A DNA stretch of 20,969 nucleotides, from the NCBI GenBank assembly GCA_002684695.1, contig NYVQ01000083.1, positions 1-20,969 of the forward strand, given 5' to 3'. Of the stretch, positions 15,098-20,969 are shown one piece after another. The position numbers and the translations under genes are program-made. The notes below the pieces were generated by a model, which was given only the letters and a program-made list of their open reading frames with translations, ran no database searches and was not told the origin of the DNA. Numbering within the stretch: position 1 is the first letter of the stretch; each line of letters opens with the position of its first letter. This DNA is from SAR116 cluster bacterium. GTDB taxonomy: Bacteria; Pseudomonadota; Alphaproteobacteria; Puniceispirillales; GCA-002684695.

Positions 15098-15793
15098 TTA
15101 AAAATACTTATCCCATATTGGATTTTTTATATCTTTTATAAAATCAATATGTTTTTCTAATTCTTTTTTATTTGGTGAAAATTGCCTTTCATTAATATGC
15201 TCTTTATTCGATTTGTTAATTAAATTTTCTAAACTATTATTATGATTTATTTTGTTTTTAGTACTTAGTTCAAGTGTAGTTTGTTTACCTCCAATTAGTT
15301 CAATATAAACATCTGCTAATAAATGTGTATCAACTAGGGCTCCATGATATTCTCTTTTAGCTAAGCTTATATTATATCTTCTACAAAGAGCATCAAGATT
15401 TACCAACGATCCCGGCAACTTTTTTCTTGCAAGTTTTATTGTATCCAAATAATTATTTTCTATTCTATAGTTACTACCACAAATTTCGAACTCATTATTT
15501 AAGAAAGAAATATCAAATTCGGCATTATGTATAACCAAACGAGAATCTTCTATAAAGTTTATTAGATCACTGCAAATTTGGGCAAATTTTGGTTTTTCTT
15601 GAAGGTCTTCTGTTTTAAGCCCATGAATGTTTGATGCATTTATATCAATTTCTCTTTCAGGATTAACATAAACATGAAAGGTTTTCCCAGTTAAAATGTA
15701 ATCTCTCATTTCACAAGCTGCGATTTCAACTATTCTATGACCTTCTTTTACTGATAGTCCTGTTGTTTCAGTATCTAAAATTATTTCTCTCAT
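15098..15793 (-). CDS. dnaQ: DNA polymerase III epsilon subunit (proofreading exonuclease)
   Basis: 3'-to-5' DEDDh exonuclease that proofreads for the replicative polymerase. It is 231 residues. Exo I is DTETTG (Asp7, Glu9), Exo II is HNAEFD (Asp94), and Exo III is HGALVDTHLLADVY (His150, Asp155), so all catalytic residues are present. After residue about 170 comes a charged tail that in E. coli carries the link to the alpha subunit; it ends in a distinct segment (FIKDIKNPIWDKYF). The gene starts in a 4-bp ATGA overlap with coaE, so translation is coupled. ppsR-like, coaE and dnaQ form one minus-strand unit reading away from the putative origin. Confidence 0.95.
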   Translation of the reverse strand: MREIILDTETTGLSVKEGHRIVEIAACEMRDYILTGKTFHVYVNPEREIDINASNIHGLKTEDLQEKPKFAQICSDLINFIEDSRLVIHNAEFDISFLNNEFEICGSNYRIENNYLDTIKLARKKLPGSLVNLDALCRRYNISLAKREYHGALVDTHLLADVYIELIGGKQTTLELSTKNKINHNNSLENLINKSNKEHINERQFSPNKKELEKHIDFIKDIKNPIWDKYF

Positions 15794-16371
15794 ATAACAC
15801 TCATGATACGCTTTACCATTTTCACTGAATGATCTTTACCTAAACCTGTATTGATTGTGAAATGTGATTTTTTAAATCTTTCGTTGTCTTCCAAAAATTT
15901 TTCATTAATAGTATCGAATTTTTCACTGGTTGAGTTCTCTCTCATTAAATACCTTTTTTTTTGAAGTTTTCTATTACATGTTGTCGTAACAATTATATCG
16001 AACCCACTATTGATTCTCTTCTCAAAAAAAAGAGGTATTTCAAAAACCACTATTTTTATATTGTAAAAAAAACTTTCTTTAATTAATTTTTCTCTAAGGG
16101 CATTTAATTTCGGATGAATAAATTTTTCAAGCTCTGTTAAAATCAAATTGTTTCTAAAAGCAAAATTAGATAGAAATTTCATGTTTATTTTTTCGCCTTC
16201 AATTGCTTTGGGGGCTATGTTTTTGATTTTTTTCAATATATCTTTATCATATTTGTAAATCTTTCTTACCATTTCATCGGAATTAAAAACTTTACAACCA
16301 TAGTATTTAAATTGCTCTAAAACACTGGTTTTGCCAGTTGCGATTCTCCCTGTAATAACAATTTTTTTCAA
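15790..16371 (-). CDS. coaE: Dephospho-CoA kinase
   Basis: Phosphorylates the 3'-hydroxyl of dephospho-CoA, the last step of coenzyme A synthesis. It is 193 residues, within the usual 190-210. The Walker A loop GRIATGKT (8-15) departs from the common GGIGSGKS form but keeps the essential Gly-Lys-Thr. FNSDEMVRKIY (the DAD/SD substrate region), FIHPKL and the FEIPLFFEKR stretch follow in the right order, and a C-terminal RFKKSHFTINTG matches the family's xADxVIxNxG position. It begins 5 bp after the ppsR-like gene and overlaps dnaQ by 4 bp. In many Alphaproteobacteria aroE and maf lie between these neighbours; neither is present here. Confidence 0.9.
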   Translation of the reverse strand: MKKIVITGRIATGKTSVLEQFKYYGCKVFNSDEMVRKIYKYDKDILKKIKNIAPKAIEGEKINMKFLSNFAFRNNLILTELEKFIHPKLNALREKLIKESFFYNIKIVVFEIPLFFEKRINSGFDIIVTTTCNRKLQKKRYLMRENSTSEKFDTINEKFLEDNERFKKSHFTINTGLGKDHSVKMVKRIMSVI

Positions 16372-16376
16372 CTGTT

Positions 16377-17207
16377 TTACCCTTTTGAATTAAATATCTT
16401 TATTATAGATGCAGATGTTTCTTCAACTGAACGTCTTGATACATCAATAGATGGCCATGCATATTTTGTAAAAATCTTCCTGGCTTGGATTATCTCAAGC
16501 TTGATACTGTTTATATTCGCATAGTCTGTTATGTGCTCTTCTCCAATTTGCTTAAGTCTAGTTTGCCTAACATGCATCAATGTTCTTGGATCTTTTATAA
16601 GACCAATGATAATTGGTTTTTTAAAAGTAAAGAGCTCTTCTGGTAATGGGGTATCTGCTACAAGTGGAATATTAGCTACTTTAATTCCTTTGTTTGCTAA
16701 GTAAATTGATGTAGGTGTTTTTGAAGTTCTTGATACACCAACTAATATAATATCTGCACCCTTCATTGATGAAATTTTTTGCCCATCATCATGTTGCATA
16801 GCGTAGTCAAATGCATCAACTCTTTTATAGTAATTATCATCGAGTCTATGTTGGCCACCGGCAATTTTTTTTGCAGCAAGTGATAAATTGTTATTAAAAA
16901 CATTAAACAACTCATCAAGAGGGGATATACAAGGTATCTTTTGTTCTAAACAACCTTTTTCAAGAACATCTCTATTATCATCATCTAAAATTGAAAAGAC
17001 TATTAAACCTGGGTTTTTTTTCGCGTTTTCTAGAACTTCTTTTATTTGTTCCTTTGTTCTTACCATGGGCCAAAAGAATTCCTTTTTTTTCAAACCTGGA
17101 AATTGTGAAACTGTTGCTGTAACTGCATTGTCTATTGTTTCACCTGTTGAATCAGAGACAAAATGAATTGTTATTTCTTTTGTAATATCGTTGTATATGT
17201 TGTTCAT
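16377..17207 (-). CDS. PEP synthase / pyruvate phosphate dikinase regulatory protein (DUF299 family)
   Basis: Bifunctional kinase/pyrophosphorylase family that switches PEP synthase (PpsR) or pyruvate phosphate dikinase (PDRP) off and on by threonine phosphorylation; which enzyme is the target here cannot be told. It is 276 residues. Hallmarks are HFVSDSTGETIDNAV at about 15-29, the P-loop-like GVSRTSKTPTSIYLANKG (157-174) and the C-terminal PRTLMHVRQTRL. The ATG at 17205-17207 has no clear ribosome site. It is the orthologue, by position and family, of the Rickettsia gene RP001, which borders the replication origin on the side opposite hemE. It reads away from the origin candidate and leads the coaE-dnaQ run. 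Confidence 0.92.
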   Translation of the reverse strand: MNNIYNDITKEITIHFVSDSTGETIDNAVTATVSQFPGLKKKEFFWPMVRTKEQIKEVLENAKKNPGLIVFSILDDDNRDVLEKGCLEQKIPCISPLDELFNVFNNNLSLAAKKIAGGQHRLDDNYYKRVDAFDYAMQHDDGQKISSMKGADIILVGVSRTSKTPTSIYLANKGIKVANIPLVADTPLPEELFTFKKPIIIGLIKDPRTLMHVRQTRLKQIGEEHITDYANINSIKLEIIQARKIFTKYAWPSIDVSRRSVEETSASIIKIFNSKG

Positions 17208-17373
17208 AAATTGTTTATAAAAAATTATGTTTATTTAAATACAAATTCTATTAACAAAGTTACACTTTAATTCACAGGATATCAATTTTGTTTAACTGTT
17301 AATAAACTTATCCAGAATATCTAAGTAAATTAGTTTTTTTAATTACAGTTTGAACTTAAGAAAATCTATTCTG

Positions 17374-17388
17374 TTAATAAATTGTTAA
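17374..17388. promoter_or_regulatory. Candidate CtrA binding site (TTAA-N7-TTAA) in the origin
   Basis: TTAATAAATTGTTAA fits the CtrA full-site consensus TTAA-N7-TTAA exactly. It overlaps the DnaA-like box at 17372-17380, the arrangement by which CtrA competes with initiation in Caulobacter. In DNA this AT-rich such a match can arise by chance, and no ctrA gene is in the window, so confidence is moderate to low. Confidence 0.4.
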
Positions 17389-17407
17389 TTTATTGTAATT
17401 AAATTAT

Positions 17408-17420
17408 TATCAACATATTA
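17408..17420 (+). promoter_or_regulatory. Candidate IHF binding site in the origin
   Basis: TATCAACATATTA is an exact match to the IHF consensus WATCAANNNNTTR. It overlaps the DnaA-like box TTATCAACA at 17407-17415 and lies about 50 bp before hemE. IHF sites are a known part of the Caulobacter and Rickettsia origins in the same interval, where they bend DNA for DnaA assembly. Confidence 0.5.
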
Positions 17421-17471
17421 GATAGTACAATAACAACAAAATACTTTTTATATAACTAATATTATTATTAG

Positions 17472-18473
17472 ATGAACATTTTAGATTTAGACAGACCAAT
17501 TTGGTTTATGAGACAAGCTGGTAGGCATTTACCAGAATATAATAAAATAAGGGTGAGAAAGAAGAATTTTTTAGAATTTTGCTTTGATTATGAAAGCATT
17601 GTTACGTCAACTCTCCAGCCGATAAAAAGGTATGATTTAGATTGCGCTATTATATTTTCTGACATCTTAGTAATTCCTTATATTTTAAATCAACGTGTAG
17701 ATTTTATAAAGGGTATTGGTCCAAATCTTGAGCTTCTTGAAATGGATGAACTTTTAAATTTGACCTTAAATCAAAAGAAGTTAGAAGATCTTAAAAATTG
17801 TTATAATGCTATAAGAGAAATTAGAAAATTATTACATAAAAACAAATGCTTAATAGGTTTTTGTGGTGCACCTTGGACAGTTGCATGTTACATGGTAGAT
17901 GGGAATAGTAAAAATGGTTTTATAAGAACAAAAAAATTAATGAGAAGTGAAAAACCATGGTTAATTAAATTGTTAAGAAAAATTGTTGATGTTTCAACAG
18001 AACATTTAATGAATCAATATAAAAGTGGATGTGACACTTTAATGATCTTTGAAAGTTGGGCAGCATGCGTAGATTTTAATGAATATAATGATTTTTTATA
18101 TGAACCTGTTGAGAAAATTATAAATAACTTAAGGTCTATGAATGTTGATGTTCCTATTATTGTATTTCCGAAGGGGGTTGGTGAAAAAATTATAGATTAT
18201 GTTAATCATGTTTCAGCAGACATAATAAGTATTGATAATCAAATGAATATGAATTGGGTTATAAAAAACATTAATAGAAACGTTGTATTACAAGGTAATA
18301 TAGACCCAAAAGTACTATTAAATGGTGGCGAAATTTTAGAAAAAAATGTAAAGGAATTACTTAAGATAGTTAAAGGAAGGAAGCATATTTTTAACCTTGG
18401 TCATGGAATTTTACCTGAGACACCAGTAGAAAATGTACAAAAAATTATTGATATGATAAGATTACAAAAATAA
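17472..18473 (+). CDS. hemE: Uroporphyrinogen decarboxylase
   Basis: Removes four acetate carboxyls from uroporphyrinogen III to give coproporphyrinogen III in heme synthesis. It is 333 residues. The active-site segment RQAGRHLPEY begins at Arg14; FSDILVIP contains the catalytic Asp64; GFCGAPWTVACYMVDG, FESWAA and the C-terminal NLGHGILPETPVENV (conserved His) are all present. The N-terminus is about 10-15 residues shorter than most alphaproteobacterial HemE, but the codon before the ATG is an in-frame TAG, so no longer start is possible. No Shine-Dalgarno is visible. It borders the origin candidate and is transcribed away from it, as in Caulobacter. The commonly following hemH and hemJ are absent; rho comes next after 148 bp. 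Confidence 0.95.
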   Translation: MNILDLDRPIWFMRQAGRHLPEYNKIRVRKKNFLEFCFDYESIVTSTLQPIKRYDLDCAIIFSDILVIPYILNQRVDFIKGIGPNLELLEMDELLNLTLNQKKLEDLKNCYNAIREIRKLLHKNKCLIGFCGAPWTVACYMVDGNSKNGFIRTKKLMRSEKPWLIKLLRKIVDVSTEHLMNQYKSGCDTLMIFESWAACVDFNEYNDFLYEPVEKIINNLRSMNVDVPIIVFPKGVGEKIIDYVNHVSADIISIDNQMNMNWVIKNINRNVVLQGNIDPKVLLNGGEILEKNVKELLKIVKGRKHIFNLGHGILPETPVENVQKIIDMIRLQK

Positions 18474-18621
18474 ATAAGTTTCGTATTCATTGATATAGAG
18501 AAAATTTAATGGTAGTATATATTTAAATGATACATGCTTGAATTAAATTAAGCGTTGTGATAATGTTAATGAATTATCGAAGTATCTTAAAAACCCCCAA
18601 AACAATTAGGTATAATTATTA
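18474..18621 (+). other. hemE-rho intergenic region, no gene seen
   Basis: A 148-bp AT-rich spacer. A TTGAAT (18539-18544) with TAATGT 17 bp downstream (18562-18567 region) is a weak promoter candidate for rho; a CCCCC tract (18594-18598) and a TATAAT hexamer follow. No terminator hairpin for hemE is evident and no RNA gene is recognisable. Whether rho has its own autoregulated leader, as in E. coli, cannot be judged. Confidence 0.4.
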
Positions 18622-19887
18622 ATGCATCTACAAGATTTAAAGAATAAATCACCTGCTGATCTATTGAAATATGCTGAAGAATTAGAAATAGAGAATGCGA
18701 GCACATTGAGGAAACAAGATATTCTTTTCTCAATATTGAAAAGACTCGCAAAAAATGAAGTAGCAATATATGGTAATGGAGTTTTGGAGGTTTTAAGTGA
18801 CGGTTTTGGATTCTTAAGAGCACCTGAAGCTAACTATTTACCTGGGCCAGATGATATTTATGTATCACCAAATCAAGTTAGAAGATTTGGATTAAGAACA
18901 GGTGACACCGTTGAGGGTCAAATAAGATCACCTAAAGATGGGGAAAGATATTTCGCATTATTAAAAGTTAAATCTATTAATTTTGAAGATCCTGAACAAG
19001 TTAAGCAAAGAATAAACTTTGATAATTTGACACCTTTATATCCGGATGAAAAAATAAAACTTGAATTTGATGAAGACCCAACAAAAAAAGATAAAGATTA
19101 TATACCAAGAGTTATTGATCTTATATCACCTTTTGGAAAAGGACAAAGGGCACTTATTGTTGCGCCCCCAAGAACAGGTAAAACAGTCATGCTACAGTCT
19201 ATAGCAAAAGCAATATCCGAAAACCACCCGGAGGCCTACCTTTTAGTTTTGTTAATAGATGAGAGACCTGAAGAAGTTACAGATATGCAGAGGTCTGTGA
19301 ATGGAGAAGTTATATCTTCAACATTTGATGAACCAGCATCAAGACATGTACAAATCACTGATATAGTTATTGAAAAAGCTAAAAGATTAGTTGAGCATAA
19401 AAGAGACGTTATAATTTTGTTGGATAGTATTACAAGACTTGCCAGGGCTTATAATACTGTTGTTCCAAGTTCAGGTAAGGTCTTAACAGGTGGTGTTGAT
19501 GCTAATGCTTTACAGAGACCAAAAAGGTTTTTTGGTGCAGCTAGAAACATAGAGGAGGGTGGCTCTTTAACTATTATTGCAACAGCGCTAATTGAAACAG
19601 GTTCTAGAATGGATGAGGTTATATTTGAAGAATTTAAAGGAACAGGAAACAGTGAACTTATACTAGATAGAAAACTTGCCGACAAAAGAACCTTTCCAGC
19701 AATTGACATAACTAGGTCTGGGACAAGAAAAGAAGAATTACTAGTAGAGAAAGCAACTCTAACTAAAATGTGGGTGTTAAGAAGGGTTCTTATGCAAATG
19801 GGCCCAGTTGACGCCATGGAGTTTTTGCTAGACAAACTTAAAACTGCTAAAACAAATGAAGATTTCTTCACTCAAATGAATAGTTGA
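18622..19887 (+). CDS. rho: Transcription termination factor Rho
   Basis: Hexameric RNA-dependent ATPase that terminates transcription. It is 421 residues, almost the same as E. coli Rho (419). Order: an N-terminal helical domain (about 1-45), the cold-shock-like primary RNA-binding domain (about 50-118, with GVLEVLSDGFGFLRAPEANYLPGPDDIYVSPNQVRRFGLRTGD), then the ATPase core with Walker A APPRTGKT (181-188), Walker B VIILLDSITRLARAYN, the Q-loop/R-loop region TGGVDANALQRPKRFFGAARNIEEGG and the C-terminal RGTRKEELL-like segment. The 148-bp leader contains no gene; it holds a TATAAT at 18611-18616 too close to the ATG for a normal leader and a short C5 tract (18594-18598). I cannot define the promoter. 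A parS site lies just after the stop codon. Confidence 0.98.
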   Translation: MHLQDLKNKSPADLLKYAEELEIENASTLRKQDILFSILKRLAKNEVAIYGNGVLEVLSDGFGFLRAPEANYLPGPDDIYVSPNQVRRFGLRTGDTVEGQIRSPKDGERYFALLKVKSINFEDPEQVKQRINFDNLTPLYPDEKIKLEFDEDPTKKDKDYIPRVIDLISPFGKGQRALIVAPPRTGKTVMLQSIAKAISENHPEAYLLVLLIDERPEEVTDMQRSVNGEVISSTFDEPASRHVQITDIVIEKAKRLVEHKRDVIILLDSITRLARAYNTVVPSSGKVLTGGVDANALQRPKRFFGAARNIEEGGSLTIIATALIETGSRMDEVIFEEFKGTGNSELILDRKLADKRTFPAIDITRSGTRKEELLVEKATLTKMWVLRRVLMQMGPVDAMEFLLDKLKTAKTNEDFFTQMNS

Positions 19888-19891
19888 TAAA

Positions 19892-19907
19892 TGTTTCACG
19901 TGAAACA
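19892..19907. promoter_or_regulatory. parS: Chromosome-partitioning site parS (ParB binding)
   Basis: TGTTTCACGTGAAACA is a perfect 16-bp palindrome and matches the conserved bacterial parS sequence in every position. ParB binds it to nucleate the partition complex. It fits exactly in the 25-bp gap between the rho stop (19885-19887) and the mnmE start (19913), leaving mnmE without a Shine-Dalgarno. In Alphaproteobacteria mnmE is typically followed by mnmG, rsmG, parA and parB, so a parS here is in the expected origin-proximal region, about 2.4 kb from the oriC candidate. Confidence 0.93.
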
Positions 19908-19912
19908 GTCAT

Positions 19913-20969
19913 ATGAAAAAAGATACGATATTCGCTTCAATAACTAAGAATCAAAAAACCGCAATTTCAATTATTAGAGTCTCAGGACCAAAAACTAAAT
20001 TAATTGCAAAGAAACTTCTAAAAAGAGAATTAAACACAAATGTTGCCCATTTAAGAAAGATTTATTCTATAGATAATGAGTTTATAGATCAAGGAGTTGC
20101 AATATTTTTCTCAAAACCACACTCATCAACTGGTGAGGATGTCCTCGAGCTTCATGTTCATGGCAGTTACGCTGTAATTACTAAAATTGAAGAAGAATTA
20201 TGTAAAATAAGTAGTGTTAGAGAAGCTGATCCGGGTGAATTTACAAAAAGATCCTTTTATAATAATAAATTAGATTTATTACAGGTTGAGGGATTAGAGG
20301 ATTTGCTTGATGCATCAACAGATTTGCAAAGAAGACAGGCGAATTTATCTTTTATGGGTTCTGTATCATCAAAGCTTGAAAAATGGAAACAGGACTTAAT
20401 AGAATTAGCTTCCATTATCGAAACAGCTATTGATTTTTCTGATGAGGTTATACCAGAAGAAAGCATAAAAATCTTTAACTATAAACTTCAAGATTTAAAA
20501 CTTAAAATTGAGCAAGCAAATGATCTAGCAAAATATTCAAAAAAAGTTAGAGAGGGAGTCCGAGTTATAGTTACTGGTCCACCAAATGCAGGAAAATCGT
20601 CATTAATTAATTGTATTCTAGATGAAAATCTTTCTATAGTAGCAGATGAGCCAGGTACTACAAGGGATATTATATCCTCAACAGTTGATATTGATGGTAT
20701 ATTGGTTAATTTTTATGATACGGCTGGCTTACACGAAACTAAAAACAGCATTGAGGCAGAAGGCGTTCGAAGAGCACAAGAGTTGCTTGAAATAAGTGAT
20801 ATACAGATAAGAGTAGTTGATGGTTCGGAAGCTTTCTGGAAGGAGAATCTGATTAAAATTCCTAAACTTAATGATCTTACTATAGACGTGATAAACAAAT
20901 CAGATTTAGTTGAAATAAAAATAAAAGAGGGTGCTAACTGTTATAATGTTTCAATTAAAACAAACCACA
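19913..20969 (+). CDS. mnmE: tRNA modification GTPase MnmE (TrmE), C-terminus cut by window edge
   Basis: GTPase that with MnmG installs the 5-carboxymethylaminomethyl group on U34 of tRNAs. About 352 residues are visible and the frame is open to the window end; the full protein should be near 450. The N-terminal formyl-THF-binding domain starts MKKDTIFASITKNQKTAISI and includes STGEDVLELHVHG; the helical domain begins at about 120 with READPGEFTKRSFYNNKLDLLQVEGLEDLLDA. The inserted G domain has G1 GPPNAGKS (222-229), the switch DEPGTTRD, G3 DTAG and G4 NKSD. The C-terminal CxGK catalytic motif lies outside the window. It follows rho by 25 bp and its upstream region is occupied by parS. Confidence 0.97.
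   Translation, partial: MKKDTIFASITKNQKTAISIIRVSGPKTKLIAKKLLKRELNTNVAHLRKIYSIDNEFIDQGVAIFFSKPHSSTGEDVLELHVHGSYAVITKIEEELCKISSVREADPGEFTKRSFYNNKLDLLQVEGLEDLLDASTDLQRRQANLSFMGSVSSKLEKWKQDLIELASIIETAIDFSDEVIPEESIKIFNYKLQDLKLKIEQANDLAKYSKKVREGVRVIVTGPPNAGKSSLINCILDENLSIVADEPGTTRDIISSTVDIDGILVNFYDTAGLHETKNSIEAEGVRRAQELLEISDIQIRVVDGSEAFWKENLIKIPKLNDLTIDVINKSDLVEIKIKEGANCYNVSIKTNH

Larger units (their letters stand above)
17201..17471. other. oriC: Putative chromosomal replication origin (oriC)
   Basis: The gene-free spacer between the ppsR-like gene and hemE (17208-17471, with one box reaching 17201). In Caulobacter and Rickettsia this same interval is the replication origin. Seen here: TGTTNATAA, i.e. 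TTATNAACA on the other strand, at 17201-17209, 17212-17220, 17297-17305 and 17372-17380, and TTATCAACA at 17407-17415, each one base from the DnaA box TTATNCACA. TTATCCAGA (17308-17316) and TAATTCACA (17268-17276) are single-mismatch DnaA boxes. There is also a CtrA-type TTAA-N7-TTAA and an IHF consensus. The region is extremely AT-rich throughout (for example 17381-17410), suitable for duplex unwinding. Genes on both sides read outwards. Synteny is the strongest argument; no box is a perfect DnaA consensus. Confidence 0.75.

Noticed and set aside
18622..18823. Antisense open frame overlapping the start of rho
   Set aside because: It overlaps conserved rho sequence and has no features of a real protein.
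19449..20898. Antisense frames opposite rho and mnmE
   Set aside because: They are shadows of conserved coding sequence on the other strand.
1..20969. CRISPR arrays, insertion sequences, tRNA or rRNA genes
   Set aside because: No regularly spaced repeats, transposase fragments, terminal inverted repeats or cloverleaf-like sequences were seen in reading the window; spacers are too short to hold them.

Overview
The window is a stretch of core chromosome from an AT-rich (about 30% G+C by eye) alphaproteobacterium, probably a streamlined marine or host-associated lineage. The evidence is the alphaproteobacterial gene neighbourhoods (hrcA/rph/rdgB/hemW; rsmI/gshB; Smr/Tim44/fxsA/secB/dnaQ/coaE; ppsR-like/hemE/rho/mnmE), spacers of a few bases, and frequent start-stop overlaps. 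I cannot place it at genus level. There are no mobile elements, CRISPR arrays, tRNA or rRNA genes, and no cluster that looks horizontally acquired.

Layout. (1) 1-4789, minus: the heat-shock module hrcA, grpE, dnaK, dnaJ (dnaJ runs off the left edge), with an RpoH-type promoter candidate before dnaK. (2) 4868-7383, plus: rph, rdgB, hemW, overlapping or nearly so. (3) 7389-9029, minus: a LpoA/LppC-like lipoprotein with a long low-complexity linker, divergent from (4) 9089-11592, plus: rsmI, a two-BON-domain lipoprotein like DolP/YraP, and gshB. (5) 11593-14096, minus: Tim44-like protein, Smr protein, XRE regulator, GNAT acetyltransferase, HIT protein. (6) 14168-15089, plus: fxsA and secB. (7) 15098-17207, minus: ppsR-like regulator, coaE, dnaQ. 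(8) 17208-17471: a 264-bp gene-free, very AT-rich region between the ppsR-like gene and hemE. (9) 17472-20969, plus: hemE, rho, and mnmE cut by the right edge.

The most interesting part is regions 8-9. The ppsR-like/hemE gap is where Caulobacter and Rickettsia have their chromosomal replication origin. Here it and its left edge hold five copies of TTATNAACA (one base from the DnaA box), one TTATCCAGA, a TTAA-N7-TTAA CtrA-type site and an exact IHF consensus. Flanking genes are transcribed away from it on both sides. About 2.4 kb to the right, between rho and mnmE, lies a perfect 16-bp parS palindrome. Together these make a compact origin-plus-centromere region.

Several genes often present in these neighbourhoods in other Alphaproteobacteria are absent from the expected slots (mltA, aroE/maf, hemH/hemJ, yraN), consistent with genome reduction or rearrangement. 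I found no novel multigene system; the noteworthy signals are regulatory and replicative DNA sites.
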